Origin: Burkholderiales bacterium
GTDB lineage: Bacteria; Pseudomonadota; Gammaproteobacteria; Burkholderiales; SG8-41
Assembly: GCA_020854035.1 (NCBI GenBank)
Contig: JADZGE010000008.1
Span: forward strand, 21,188 to 85,187
Length of the DNA: 64,000 nt
Reading direction: 5' to 3'
Shown piece by piece: positions 35,512-44,275 of this stretch; positions within the stretch are counted from its first letter, which is position 1, and the number at the start of each line of letters is the position of its first letter. The position numbers were made by a program, and so were the translations under genes. The notes below the pieces were generated by a model, which saw nothing but the letters and a program-made list of their open reading frames with translations, made no database searches and was not told where the DNA came from.

Positions 35512-36222
35512 ATGGGCTTACTCGCGGGTAGCTGGAGCGGTCCCGGCGCGCGCGGCGCGCAGGCGGCGCGCAAGCGCCTGGCCGTCACGCTCGCGGTTTC
35601 AGTCCTGTGCCACGCCTCGCTCACGGCACGAACCGGGACGCCCAGGCCGCGCGCCCCGGGCGGCTTTCCGCAGGTTGCCCTTTCCGTGCGCGTGGAGCCC
35701 GTGACGGGCGTCGCCGCGGCAGCCGACCCCGTTGCGGTCACGGACCCAGCGGGGACGGCGTCCCTCGCCGTTCCCGAACCGGGGGCGCGGGCGGCACCCG
35801 CCCGCCCGGCGCCCACGGCGGCGCCCGCCATGAAACCCGCCGCGCATCCGGACGCGGCTCACGGGGTGAGCGCGACTGGCGCATCCGCGCTCGATACCAA
35901 CTGGTATACGGCGCGGGAACTCGACGTCTATCCGCGGCCGGTTTCGCCCGCCGAGCTCGATTCCGCGCTCGCCGGGCAGTTCCTCGGCGCGGCGGGCCGC
36001 GTGCTCCTCTGGCTGCGGATCAGCGAACGCGGCGAGGTGGTCGAGGTGAGCGCGGGCGGGCGCGCCACGCCGGCGACCACGGTCGCGGCGGCCCGCGCCG
36101 CTCTCTCCTCGGTGCGCTTCGAGCCTGCCCGCAAGGACGAGCGCGCGGTGCGAAGCCGGATCCTGCTGAGCGTGAGCCCTGCCGCGGGCGGCGGCACGCG
36201 GCAGGCCGAGCCGCCGGAATAG
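35512..36222 (+). CDS. TonB-like protein with C-terminal TonB domain
   Basis: 236 residues. A short basic N-terminus (AARKRLAVTLAVSVLCHASL) gives a single membrane anchor, followed by a long Pro/Ala-rich periplasmic spacer (about 45-120) and a C-terminal domain of ~90 residues with the TonB pattern: YPRPVSPAELDSAL, GRVLLWLRISERGEVVEVSAG, ARAALSSVRFEPARKDERAV. It could energise an outer-membrane transporter, but no ExbB/ExbD or receptor is adjacent, so TonB-domain protein is the safer reading. Convergent with mltA. Confidence 0.75.
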   Translation: MGLLAGSWSGPGARGAQAARKRLAVTLAVSVLCHASLTARTGTPRPRAPGGFPQVALSVRVEPVTGVAAAADPVAVTDPAGTASLAVPEPGARAAPARPAPTAAPAMKPAAHPDAAHGVSATGASALDTNWYTARELDVYPRPVSPAELDSALAGQFLGAAGRVLLWLRISERGEVVEVSAGGRATPATTVAAARAALSSVRFEPARKDERAVRSRILLSVSPAAGGGTRQAEPPE

Positions 36223-36305
36223 CCGGCGGCGGGAAGTCCGCCTCGACTGGACTGCGGAAAGCAGGGTCGTGGCCGATCACGGCCGCGCTCGGCGCTTGCG
36301 CGCGA

Positions 36306-37544
36306 TCACCGGGACTGGAAGTTCTTCGGCAGCAGCACCCACATGCGCAGGCGCTGCTTCATGCGGCCCGCTTCGCGCGCGGCCTCCTCGCCGTAGCCCC
36401 AGAAGTAATCGGCGCGGACGGCGCCCCGAATGGCGCTGCCCGTGTCCTGCGCCAGAACGAGCTGGTTCATCGGGCGATTGGTGAGCGGCCACGTGGTCGC
36501 GATGAAAACTGGCGCGCCGAGCGGTACGAAACGCGGATCGACGGCGATGCTGCGGCGCGGAGTAAGGGGCACGCCCAGCGCGCCGGGCGGCCCCGCGCCG
36601 GTTGCAGTCAGCTCCCGGAAGAACACGTAGCGGGCGTTCTGGTTGAGCAGTTCGGTCAACTTACCCGGGTTGGCGCGCGCCCATGCCTTGATGCCCTGCA
36701 TGGAAGCTTCGGACGGCGCGAGCTCCCCGCGTTCGACCAGGAGCCTCCCGATGGAACGGTAGGGATAGCCGTTGTGGTCGCCGAAGCCGACGCGGATCGT
36801 TTCACCGGAATCGAGCGCGATGCGCCCCGAGCCCTGGATCTGGAGAAAAAAAAGTTCCACCGGATCGTCCACCCAGGCAATCTCGCGCCCGGCGCCGGCG
36901 CGGCCCTGCTCGATGCCCGCGCGATCGAGATAGGGCACGACGCGACGGCCGTCGAGCCGGCCACGCAGCGCGAGCCCCTTCAGTTCCGGGTGCAGCTCCG
37001 CGAGATCGACGACCAGCAGATCTTCCGGCACGGCGAGCACGGGGAAGCGGTAGCGCTCGCTCGCGCGGCGGCTGCCCCGAAGGAGCGGTTCGTAGTAGCC
37101 GGTGAGCAGTCCCTCGCCGGCGCCGTCGCCGGACACGACCCGGTACGGCTTGAGGCGCGTTTCGAAGAAGCGCCGCGCCGTCTCCCGGTCGGGTGCGGGC
37201 ATCGCATGCGCGGCGGCGCACGACTCGCGGAAGGCTGCCGGCATGCCGGGCGACCGGCAGCTTGCGCGGAATGCCCCCCACGCCGCCGCGGGATCGTCGG
37301 CGCGCCATCCCGGCAGATCCTTCCAGTCGGCGGGGCGCAGCGCGGACGGATCGATCGCCGCCCGCGGCGGAGCGGGCTCGACCGCGGGCGGCCCGGGCTC
37401 GACCTCGGGCGCGGGAAGCGCTTCGGCGGCGGGCGGGGGCGCGGTCCCGGTAACCGGCGGCGGTGCGGGTTTGGGCGCGAGCGCTTCGCAGCCCGCCATC
37501 AGGAGCGCGCCGGCTGCCGCCGGTGCGAGGAGACGATACCGCAC
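36306..37544 (-). CDS. mltA: Membrane-bound lytic murein transglycosylase A
   Basis: About 412 residues from a GTG at 37542-37544. Lipoprotein signal YRLLAPAAAGALLMAGC (lipobox LMAGC), a long Pro/Ala linker, then the MltA domain: GEGLLTGYYEPLLRGSR, VPYLDRAGIEQG, WVDDPVELFFLQIQGSGRI, VGFGDHNGYPYRSIG, and the 3D domain at the C-terminus (MNQLVLAQDTGSAIRGAVRADYFWG with its catalytic Asp pair). Cleaves glycan strands to 1,6-anhydro products at the outer membrane. Upstream, the divergent 40-residue gene begins 58 bases away. Confidence 0.93.
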   Translation of the reverse strand: MRYRLLAPAAAGALLMAGCEALAPKPAPPPVTGTAPPPAAEALPAPEVEPGPPAVEPAPPRAAIDPSALRPADWKDLPGWRADDPAAAWGAFRASCRSPGMPAAFRESCAAAHAMPAPDRETARRFFETRLKPYRVVSGDGAGEGLLTGYYEPLLRGSRRASERYRFPVLAVPEDLLVVDLAELHPELKGLALRGRLDGRRVVPYLDRAGIEQGRAGAGREIAWVDDPVELFFLQIQGSGRIALDSGETIRVGFGDHNGYPYRSIGRLLVERGELAPSEASMQGIKAWARANPGKLTELLNQNARYVFFRELTATGAGPPGALGVPLTPRRSIAVDPRFVPLGAPVFIATTWPLTNRPMNQLVLAQDTGSAIRGAVRADYFWGYGEEAAREAGRMKQRLRMWVLLPKNFQSR

Positions 37545-37602
37545 CGCCCGCGCCGCGCCGCGGTGATTGACACGGCCGCCGGGTCCGCTAGATTGCGGCT
37601 CG

Positions 37603-37725
37603 ATGACTGCCCTCATGTGGTTCGTCGCCGAGGCCGCGGTGGCGCTCGCCCTGCTCGTTTTCATCGTCTGGTGGACCTGGCCGCGCCGCGACCGCCGGCG
37701 AGACCGCGAGGGCGGGGAAAAATAG
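37603..37725 (+). CDS. 40-residue single-pass membrane protein
   Basis: ATG at 37603 to TAG at 37723-37725. One strong transmembrane helix (MWFVAEAAVALALLVFIVWWTW) followed by a positively charged tail (PRRDRRRDREGGEK), which predicts an N-out, C-in insertion. No good Shine-Dalgarno is visible, but the hydrophobic-then-basic design is unlikely to arise by chance in this GC-rich DNA. Lies between the divergent mltA gene and the convergent apaG gene. Function unknown. Confidence 0.5.
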   Translation: MTALMWFVAEAAVALALLVFIVWWTWPRRDRRRDREGGEK

Positions 37726-37746
37726 CCGGCGGGGCAGTGCACGGAT

Positions 37747-38127
37747 TCAATGAAGGACGCGCGGCATCGACAGCGTGAACTCCGGTATCGGCGCATCGAA
37801 CTCGACACCGTCCTTGCCGCGCATCCGGTAGCTGCCGCGCATGGTTCCGACCGGCGTCGCGATCGCCGTGCCGCTGGTGTAGCGAAAGCTCTCGCCCGGC
37901 GCGAGCACGGGTTGTTCGCCGACCACGCCCCTGCCGCGCACTTCCTGCACGCGGCCGTTCGCGTCGGTGATGATCCAGTGGCGGGTGAGGAGCTGCGCGG
38001 TCACCGTCCCGGTGTTGACGAGGGTGATGGAATAGGCGAAGACGTGCCGGCCGGCGGCGGGATCCGACTGCCCGGCGACGAACTCGGCGCGCGCCGACAC
38101 CGTGACCTCGTACTTGCCTGCCGCCAT
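37747..38127 (-). CDS. apaG: ApaG/Co2+-Mg2+ effector protein
   Basis: 126 residues from the ATG at 38125-38127, the normal length. Beta-sandwich ApaG fold: YEVTVSARAEFVAGQSDP, VFAYSITLVNTGTVTAQLLTRHWIITDANG, EVRGRGVVGEQPVLAPGESFRYTSGT, GTMRGSYRM and a terminal FTLSMPRVLH. Associated genetically with Mg/Co resistance and with ApaH; the biochemical role is unsettled. Divergent from rpe. Confidence 0.95.
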   Translation of the reverse strand: MAAGKYEVTVSARAEFVAGQSDPAAGRHVFAYSITLVNTGTVTAQLLTRHWIITDANGRVQEVRGRGVVGEQPVLAPGESFRYTSGTAIATPVGTMRGSYRMRGKDGVEFDAPIPEFTLSMPRVLH

Positions 38128-38219
38128 GCGGGGGATTCTTGAGCAATCCGGGGCGCCGCGCAAGCGAGCGGTCACGGACGGGAACCGGAATCCGCTCCAT
38201 CCCGGCCGCAACGCAGCAC

Positions 38220-38248
38220 GTGCCTGAATCCGAAATAGGCACTAGAAT
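38220..38248 (+). promoter_or_regulatory. Promoter of rpe (module shared with mgtE)
   Basis: GTGCCT, 17-base spacer containing CGAAATAGG, then TAGAAT; 26 bases from the -10 to the ATG. Same bases at the same spacing as upstream of mgtE. Confidence 0.65.
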
Positions 38249-38274
38249 CCACGCTCGCAGAAAGCCCGCGCCCC

Positions 38275-38946
38275 ATGGCCTGCCGCATCGCACCGAGCAT
38301 ACTGTCGGCGAACTTCGCGAAACTCGGCGACGAGGTCGGGAAGGTCGTCGCCGCGGGGGCCGACCTCGTGCATTTCGACGTGATGGACAACCATTACGTG
38401 CCGAATCTCACGATCGGGCCGCTCGTCTGCGAGGCGATCGCGCCGCTCGTCGCGGTGCCGGTCGACGTGCATCTCATGATCCGGCCGGTGGATCGCATCG
38501 TCCCCGACTTCGCGCGAGCCGGGGCGAAGATCATTTCCTTCCATCCCGAGGCGTCCGACCACGTGGACCGGACCATCGGGCTCATCCGGGAGCACGGCTG
38601 CAAGGCGGGGCTCGCGTTCAATCCCGCGACGCCGCTCTCGTACCTCGACCATGTCATGGACAAGCTCGACTTGATCCTCGTGATGTCGGTCAATCCCGGG
38701 TTCGGCGGGCAGGAATTCATTCCCGGCACGCTGGCGAAGCTCGCCACGGTGCGCGAGCGGGTGCAGGCGAGCGGGCGCGACATCTGGGTGGAGGTCGACG
38801 GCGGCGTGAAGGTCGAGAACATCGCCGCGATCGCGCGTGCCGGGGGTGACACCTTCGTCGCCGGCTCGGCGATCTTCAAGTCGAAGGATTATGCGGCCAC
38901 CATCGCGGCGATGCGCGCGGAGCTGGCGAAGGTCGGGCAGGATTAG
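38275..38946 (+). CDS. rpe: Ribulose-phosphate 3-epimerase
   Basis: 223 residues, TIM barrel. Interconverts ribulose-5-P and xylulose-5-P in the pentose phosphate and Calvin pathways. Motifs: [35 protein letters not shown] (metal His/Asp), [39 protein letters not shown], and [30 protein letters not shown] with the catalytic Asp. First gene of a plus-strand series rpe-gph-trpE, an order common in betaproteobacteria. Confidence 0.97.
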   Translation: MACRIAPSILSANFAKLGDEVGKVVAAGADLVHFDVMDNHYVPNLTIGPLVCEAIAPLVAVPVDVHLMIRPVDRIVPDFARAGAKIISFHPEASDHVDRTIGLIREHGCKAGLAFNPATPLSYLDHVMDKLDLILVMSVNPGFGGQEFIPGTLAKLATVRERVQASGRDIWVEVDGGVKVENIAAIARAGGDTFVAGSAIFKSKDYAATIAAMRAELAKVGQD

Positions 38947-39107
38947 CCGCAGAGGCGGGCAGACGCGGAGAAGACCAGGAGCCGACGCGTCGGCGTTGCG
39001 CGCCATGACGTCGAAACCGACGTGCCGCTTCGGGTTTGTGCCGACCCCTGTTTTTCTGTCGACCATGATTCTTCCATGACCTCTCCGCGCCTCCGCGTCT
39101 CTGCGGC
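38946..39107. repeat. Inverted repeat pair, family A, between rpe and gph
   Basis: Arms GCCGCAGAGGCGGGCAGACG (38946-38965) and CCTCCGCGTCTCTGCGGC (39090-39107). It fills nearly the entire intergenic space; the gph start is 7 bases beyond the right arm. Confidence 0.7.
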
Positions 39108-39113
39108 TCGATC

Positions 39114-39800
39114 ATGACAAAGCGCTTTCCGCTGCACGTCAAGGCGGTGATGATCGATCTCGACGGCACGCTCGTCGACTCGATCCCCGACCTTGCCGCC
39201 GCGGCCAACGGCATGCTGCGCGAGCTCGGCCGCCCGGCGCTGCCGGTGGAGCTCATCCGTACCTTCGTCGGCAAGGGCCTACCCAATCTCGTCGCGCGAT
39301 CGCTGAACGGCTCGCTCGACGCGGACATCGAGCCGGTGCTGCTCGAGCGGGCGATGCCGGTATACGAACGCTGCTACGCCGGGACGAACGGCCGGCACGC
39401 CACCATTTATCCCGGCGTCCTCGACGGGCTCGCGGCGTTGCGCGCGGCAGGCTTCCCGCTCGCCTGCGTCACGAACAAAGCGGAGCGCTTCACGCTGCCG
39501 CTCATCGAGATGATGGGCCTCTCCGGCTACTTCTCCCGGGTCGTGGCGGGCGACACGCTGCCGCAGAAGAAGCCCGACCCGGCGCCGCTCCTCCACGCCT
39601 GCCGCGGCTTCGGCGTCGCGCCCTCCGGGATGCTCCTCATCGGCGACTCCCTGAACGACGCGCAGGCGGCCCGCGCCGCCGGGTGCCCGGTGTTTTGCGT
39701 TTCCTACGGCTACAACGAGGGCCGGGACGTGCGGGAACTCGACGTTGATGCTATAGTCGACACACTCGCTGAAGCCGCCACGCTCATCAGCAGGAACTGA
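39114..39800 (+). CDS. gph: Phosphoglycolate phosphatase
   Basis: 228 residues, HAD superfamily. MIDLDGTLVDSIPDLAAAAN carries the nucleophile Asp (motif I); VTNKAERFTLPLIEMMGL motif II; PQKKPDPAPLLHACRGFGV motif III with Lys; LIGDSLNDAQAARAAGCP motif IV. Removes phosphate from 2-phosphoglycolate. Situated between rpe and trpE as in relatives, although a repeat separates it from rpe and probably leaves it with little of its native leader. Confidence 0.95.
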   Translation: MTKRFPLHVKAVMIDLDGTLVDSIPDLAAAANGMLRELGRPALPVELIRTFVGKGLPNLVARSLNGSLDADIEPVLLERAMPVYERCYAGTNGRHATIYPGVLDGLAALRAAGFPLACVTNKAERFTLPLIEMMGLSGYFSRVVAGDTLPQKKPDPAPLLHACRGFGVAPSGMLLIGDSLNDAQAARAAGCPVFCVSYGYNEGRDVRELDVDAIVDTLAEAATLISRN

Positions 39801-39830
39801 CGGAAGGTTTCCGGCACGGCCGGCACGGTC

Positions 39831-39926
39831 ATGCACCACACGGACTACGGAAAGAACGGACCGGCGACGGCCGCGCGCCGCTGGCGCCCCTGGCGCCGCT
39901 CGTCCGCCGGCCGGCGCGCGCGCTAG
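39831..39926 (+). CDS. Candidate trp leader peptide (TrpL-like)
   Basis: 31 codons, ATG at 39831 to TAG at 39924-39926, immediately upstream of trpE. Two Trp codons sit close together near the middle (RRWRPWRRSS), against a background where Trp is rare, and the stop lies in the loop of a terminator-like hairpin. This is the organisation of ribosome-mediated attenuation: stalling at Trp codons when tRNA-Trp is uncharged would change downstream pairing. No strong ribosome site is seen, so the case is structural only. Confidence 0.5.
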   Translation: MHHTDYGKNGPATAARRWRPWRRSSAGRRAR

Positions 39927-39950
39927 GGCGCGCCCGCCCGTTTCTCTTTC
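39913..39950 (+). promoter_or_regulatory. Candidate trp attenuator hairpin
   Basis: Stem GGCGCGC / GCGCGCC (39913-39919 with 39928-39934) and then TTTCTCTTTC at 39941. Upstream, GGCGCCCCTGGCGCC-type sequence over the Trp codons (39882-39897) and CGCCGGCCGGCG (39905-39916) offer alternative pairings that would compete with the terminator stem. Confidence 0.45.
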
Positions 39951-39974
39951 CTCGTTCCGGCAGCAGGTGAGACC

Positions 39975-41450
39975 ATGACCGAAGTCGAGTTCGACACGCG
40001 CGCGCGCGCGGGCTATGACCGCATCCCCGTGGTGCTCGAGACCTTCGCGGATCTCGATACGCCGCTCTCGATCTACCTCAAGCTCGCCAGCGGCCCCTTT
40101 ACCTACCTTCTCGAGTCGGTGGTGGGCGGGGAGCGCTTCGGGCGCTACTCCTTCATCGGGCTTGCCGCCGCGACGCGCCTCGAAGTGCGCGGGCACACCT
40201 GTTCGGAGGTGAGCGGCGGGCGCGTCCTCGCCAGCGCCGAGCGCGCCGACCCGCTCGCCTTCGTGAACGACTATCTCGGGCGCTTCCGCGTGGCGCAGGA
40301 CGCGAAGCTCCCGCGTTTCTGCGGGGGACTCGTCGGCTACTTCGGCTACGACACCGTGCGCTACATCGAGCGCCGCCTCGCCGCGACCGCGAAGCCGGAC
40401 GAGCTGAATGTCCCCGACATCCTGCTCCTCGTCTCCGAGGAGATCGCGATCGTGGACAACCTCTCCGGGAAACTGAAGCTCGTGGTCTACGCGCGGCCCG
40501 ATGCGCCCGGCGCGTACGCCGCCGCGCGAGCGCGGCTCGCCGAGCTCCTCGCGCGATTGCGCGCGCCGGTCGCCATCCCGCCCGACGCGTCGGGCGTCCC
40601 GGAGCCCCCCGTCTCCGGCTTCGGCGAGGCGGCCTACCATCGCGCGGTGGAGCGCGCCAAGCGCTACGTCCACGACGGCGACATCATGCAGGTCGTGCCT
40701 TCACAGCGCCTGTCGAAACCGTTCCGCGCCTCGCCCCTCGCGCTCTACCGGGCGCTGCGCACGATCAACCCGTCGCCGTACATGTACTACTTCGACTTCG
40801 GCGATTTCCACGTGGTCGGCGCGTCCCCCGAGATTCTCGCCCGGCTCGAGGGCGACACGGTGACGGTGCGCCCGATCGCGGGCACCCGCCGCCGCGGCGC
40901 GACGCCCGCGGAGGATGCCGCGCTCGCCGAGGAACTCCTCGCCGACGAGAAGGAGCGAGCCGAGCACATCATGCTGGTGGATCTCGGCCGGAACGACGTC
41001 GGGCGCGTCGCCCGCACCGGCACCGTCAGGATCACCGAACGCATGGTGATCGAGCGCTACTCGCACGTGATGCATATCGTCACCAACGTCGAGGGCACAC
41101 TCAAGCCGGGCCTCAACGCGATCGACGTGCTGCGCGCGACCTTTCCCGCCGGCACCGTCTCGGGGGCGCCCAAGGTGCGCGCGATGGAGATCATCGACGA
41201 GCTGGAGCCCGTGAAGCGCGGTATCTACGCCGGGGCGGTCGGCTACCTCGGCTTCCACGGCAACATGGACGTCGCCATTGCGCTCCGCACCGGGGTCGTC
41301 AAGGACGGGAAACTCCACGTGCAGGCGGGCGGGGGGATCGTCGCGGATTCGCAGCCGGCCGCCGAGTGGCAGGAAACGCAGAGCAAGGCGCGGGCGCTGC
41401 TGCGGGCGGCGGAGCTGGCGGAAGGCGGTCTCGACACCCGGCTCGGGTAG
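39975..41450 (+). CDS. trpE: Anthranilate synthase component I
   Basis: 491 residues. Converts chorismate to anthranilate with ammonia from TrpG; feedback-inhibited by Trp. N-terminal regulatory region contains YLLESVVGGERFGRYSFIG (LLES Trp-binding motif). The catalytic chorismate-binding domain has VPSQRLSKPF, MYYFDFGDFHVVGASPEILAR, RPIAGTRRRGATPAEDAALA, LVDLGRNDVGRVARTGTVRI and FPAGTVSGAPKVRAMEIIDE. Preceded by the candidate leader peptide. Unusually, an unrelated membrane gene separates it from trpG. Confidence 0.97.
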   Translation: MTEVEFDTRARAGYDRIPVVLETFADLDTPLSIYLKLASGPFTYLLESVVGGERFGRYSFIGLAAATRLEVRGHTCSEVSGGRVLASAERADPLAFVNDYLGRFRVAQDAKLPRFCGGLVGYFGYDTVRYIERRLAATAKPDELNVPDILLLVSEEIAIVDNLSGKLKLVVYARPDAPGAYAAARARLAELLARLRAPVAIPPDASGVPEPPVSGFGEAAYHRAVERAKRYVHDGDIMQVVPSQRLSKPFRASPLALYRALRTINPSPYMYYFDFGDFHVVGASPEILARLEGDTVTVRPIAGTRRRGATPAEDAALAEELLADEKERAEHIMLVDLGRNDVGRVARTGTVRITERMVIERYSHVMHIVTNVEGTLKPGLNAIDVLRATFPAGTVSGAPKVRAMEIIDELEPVKRGIYAGAVGYLGFHGNMDVAIALRTGVVKDGKLHVQAGGGIVADSQPAAEWQETQSKARALLRAAELAEGGLDTRLG

Positions 41451-41506
41451 GCAAGTTCTGGAAAAGAGCCGGCTCGCCGTTTCCGCGCAGGCGGGAATCC
41501 GATTGC

Positions 41507-41536
41507 ATCGGCGTTGATCGGTGCTGATCGGCGGCC
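41507..41536 (+). repeat. Short tandem repeat, family B (3 units)
   Basis: ATCGGCGTTG, ATCGGTGCTG, ATCGGCGGCC in tandem, just before the Kua-domain gene and immediately following the trpE region. Confidence 0.75.
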
Positions 41537-41565
41537 TGCCGTCACGATCGCATATCGGGATGATC

Positions 41566-42423
41566 ATGCTGACACCCGCCCGCCGCGCCAGTCTGGGCAA
41601 GCGCGCCGGCGTCGCCGCCGGGCTCCTCGGCGTGCTCTGCGTGATCGCGGAGTTCTGCTTCCTGCTGCCCGATCTTTTCGTCACGCGGGATGCGCTGCCC
41701 CTCTACGCGGCGAACATCGGGCTCTTCCGGGGAGTACTGCAGAGCGCGATTCTCGCCACGTTCGTTCTCGGGGCCGCGTCGGTGCTGCTGCTGCGCTCGA
41801 AGACCTACGGGTTGACGGGAATCGCGCTCGCCGCCATCGCGCTCCTGCTGGGCGGCGCGGAGGCCGAACCGCTCGCGATCGACACGCCGCGCGCCATGAG
41901 CGCCGGGCTCGACTACCTCGTGCTGGAACTGCTGGTGCTGGGTCTCATCTTCATTCCGCTGGAGCGGCTCTACAGTCTCCGCGAGCATCACCGCGACCCC
42001 GAGGCGATGCTCGAACACGACTTCGTGGAAACGAACGGTGCGACCTGCCTCGCCGCGGCGCCGGTCCTCGGGGTGGCGGCGGCGACGCCGGCGGCGGCGG
42101 GCATGCAGGCCGCGCTGCAGATCCTGCTCGCCTGCTCGGCGCTCCTCGCGGTCGCGGCGAATCAGTGCCACAAGTGGGCGCACATGCGGGCGGCCGACGT
42201 GCCCCGGTTCGCCCGGCTCTTGCAGCGACTTCGCATCGCGCTCCCCCCCGATGCCCACCGCAACCACCACACCCGGCCGTTCGACACGCACTACTGCACG
42301 GCGAGCGGGCGGTTGAACCGCCTGCTCGACAGGACGGGATTCTTCCGCGGCATGGAGCGCGCGTTTCGAGCCGTCCGGCGCCGATCGCGGAAACGGGGGG
42401 CGGGGCGGCGGATCCCCAATTGA
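41566..42423 (+). CDS. Chimeric membrane protein: sterol-desaturase-like N-terminus fused to Kua/TMEM189 (CarF) domain
   Basis: 285 residues. The N-terminal ~120 residues form four hydrophobic segments and end in [19 protein letters not shown], which resembles the leader part of bacterial sterol-desaturase-family proteins. From residue ~123 the sequence switches to the Kua/CarF family: [20 protein letters not shown], then [12 protein letters not shown] and [21 protein letters not shown]...[13 protein letters not shown]. CarF/PEDS1 proteins are His-rich diiron desaturases that make plasmalogen vinyl ethers. The family's usual N-terminal His-bearing region is missing, so activity is doubtful. 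It interrupts the trpE-trpG pair and is preceded by a repeat. Confidence 0.65.
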   Translation: MLTPARRASLGKRAGVAAGLLGVLCVIAEFCFLLPDLFVTRDALPLYAANIGLFRGVLQSAILATFVLGAASVLLLRSKTYGLTGIALAAIALLLGGAEAEPLAIDTPRAMSAGLDYLVLELLVLGLIFIPLERLYSLREHHRDPEAMLEHDFVETNGATCLAAAPVLGVAAATPAAAGMQAALQILLACSALLAVAANQCHKWAHMRAADVPRFARLLQRLRIALPPDAHRNHHTRPFDTHYCTASGRLNRLLDRTGFFRGMERAFRAVRRRSRKRGAGRRIPN

Positions 42424-42527
42424 AGGTCGGGGAGCGCCCGTTCCGCCCGCAGGCGCCAGGGAAGCACCCCCCGAGCCCGACAATTCCGGATGTCAGTGCC
42501 TGACTGGATCAATGGGATACTGCGAAC

Positions 42528-43100
42528 ATGCTCCTCATGATCGACAACTACGACTCCTTCACCTACAACCTCGTGCAGTATCTCGCCGAGCTGGGCGAGG
42601 AGGTGAAGGTCGCGCGGAACGACGAGATCACGCTCGAGGAGGTCGAGCGGCTCGCCCCGGCGCGCATCGTGATCTCGCCCGGACCGTGCACACCCTCCGA
42701 GGCCGGCGTGTCGGTGCCGCTCATCGGGCGCTTCGCGGGAGCGATTCCCATCCTCGGCGTCTGCCTCGGCCACCAGGCGATCGGTCAGGCGTTCGGCGGG
42801 AAGATCGTCCACGCCGCGAAGCTCATGCACGGCAAGGTGTCGCCCGTGCACCACGACGGGCGGGGCGTCTTCCGCGGGCTGCCCGATCCGTTCACGGCGA
42901 CGCGTTATCATTCGCTCGCGATCGAGCGCGCGAGCCTGCCCGGATGCCTGGAAGTGAGCGCCTGGACCGACGACGGCGAGATCATGGGCGTGCGCCACCG
43001 CACGGCCGCGGTGGAGGGCGTGCAGTTCCACCCCGAGGCGATCCTCACCGAGCACGGGCACGAGCTGCTGAAGAACTTTCTGGAAGGAACGCGGACATGA
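42528..43100 (+). CDS. trpG: Anthranilate synthase component II (glutamine amidotransferase)
   Basis: 190 residues, class I glutamine amidotransferase. [19 protein letters not shown] start, [14 protein letters not shown], the nucleophile Cys in [18 protein letters not shown], and the His-Glu pair in [14 protein letters not shown]. Delivers ammonia from glutamine to TrpE (and possibly to PabB, since only one such subunit is visible here). Overlaps trpD by four bases (ATGA). Confidence 0.97.
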   Translation: MLLMIDNYDSFTYNLVQYLAELGEEVKVARNDEITLEEVERLAPARIVISPGPCTPSEAGVSVPLIGRFAGAIPILGVCLGHQAIGQAFGGKIVHAAKLMHGKVSPVHHDGRGVFRGLPDPFTATRYHSLAIERASLPGCLEVSAWTDDGEIMGVRHRTAAVEGVQFHPEAILTEHGHELLKNFLEGTRT

Positions 43101-44119
43101 CGCCACAGGAAGCGCTGGCGCGGATCATCGAGCACCGGGAGATCTTCCGCGAGGAGATGGTGACGCTCATGCGCGCCATCATGAGCGGGGAGGTCTCCCC
43201 CGTCATGATCGGGGCGATCGTGACGGGCCTCCGCGTGAAGAAGGAGACGATCGGCGAGATCGCGGGCGCCGCGGAGGTCATGCGCGAGTTCGCGACCAAG
43301 GTCGAAGTGAAGGACCACCACGGGCTGCTCGACGTGGTTGGCACCGGCGGCGACGGCGCTCGCACCTTCAACATCTCGACGGCGGCGAGCTTCGTCTGCG
43401 CGGCCGCGGGCGCGCGCGTGGCGAAGCATGGCAACCGCGCGGTGTCGAGCAAGTCCGGCAGCGCGGACCTGCTGGAAGCGCTCGGCGTCAACCTCGCGTT
43501 GAAGCCCGAGGGAATCGCCGCCTCGATCGCGACGACGGGCGTGGGCTTCATGTTCGCGCCGAACCACCACGGCGCGATGAAACACGCGGCACCGGTGCGC
43601 CGCGAGCTGGGGGTGAAGACGATCTTCAACATTCTCGGGCCCCTCACCAATCCGGCGGGCGCGAGCCTGCATCTCCTGGGCGTGTTCCATCCCGATCTCG
43701 TGGGGATCATGGTGCGCGTGCTGCAGCGGCTCGGCAGCCGTCGCGCGATGGTGGTTCACGGGCTGGACGGCATGGACGAGATGTCGATCTCCGGAGCGAC
43801 GATGGTGGGAGAGCTGAAGGACGGCGCGATCCGCGAGTACGAGGTCAAGCCGCAGGACTTCGGCCTGCCCGCGCATCCCGTCGACGCCATCCGCGTGGCG
43901 AGCGTCGCGCAATCGCAGTCGATGGTGCTTGCCGCGCTTGCGAACGAGCCGGGACCCGCGCGCGATATCGTGGCATTGAACGCGGGCGCCGCCATCTACG
44001 TCGCGGGGCTCGCTCCGGACGCCGCCGCCGGGGTGAAGAAGGCGCAGGCGGTGCTGGCGAGCGGGGCGGCGCGGAAGAAGCTCGACGAATTCGTCGCTTT
44101 CACTCGTGACGGTACGTAA
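43097..44119 (+). CDS. trpD: Anthranilate phosphoribosyltransferase
   Basis: 340 residues from the ATG at 43097, overlapping the trpG stop. Transfers phosphoribose from PRPP to anthranilate. PRPP loop [20 protein letters not shown], then [57 protein letters not shown] and [14 protein letters not shown]. Coupled to trpG; trpC follows after a 156-base gap occupied by a repeat pair. Confidence 0.97.
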   Translation: MTPQEALARIIEHREIFREEMVTLMRAIMSGEVSPVMIGAIVTGLRVKKETIGEIAGAAEVMREFATKVEVKDHHGLLDVVGTGGDGARTFNISTAASFVCAAAGARVAKHGNRAVSSKSGSADLLEALGVNLALKPEGIAASIATTGVGFMFAPNHHGAMKHAAPVRRELGVKTIFNILGPLTNPAGASLHLLGVFHPDLVGIMVRVLQRLGSRRAMVVHGLDGMDEMSISGATMVGELKDGAIREYEVKPQDFGLPAHPVDAIRVASVAQSQSMVLAALANEPGPARDIVALNAGAAIYVAGLAPDAAAGVKKAQAVLASGAARKKLDEFVAFTRDGT

Positions 44120-44128
44120 GGCGTATTG

Positions 44129-44267
44129 GCCGCGGAGACGCGGAGACGCGGAGAGAACCGAAGCAGGCACGATTCCGCGGACGTGTCGTCGCGGCGGAGG
44201 TGACCGCGTGGGCCGGGGCTTCGCTCACGAGTTGCGGGTTTTCCCTGCGCCTCCGCGTCTCCGCGGC
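44129..44267. repeat. Inverted repeat pair, family A, between trpD and trpC
   Basis: Arms GCCGCGGAGACGCGGAGACG (44129-44148) and CGCCTCCGCGTCTCCGCGGC (44248-44267). The best-preserved pair in the window; trpC starts 8 bases after the right arm. Confidence 0.75.
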
Positions 44268-44275
44268 ATTCTTCG

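Noticed and set aside
39740..39760. TATAGT near the gph 3' end as the trp promoter
   Set aside because: No matching -35 hexamer at 16-18 bases; a good -10 alone is weak evidence.
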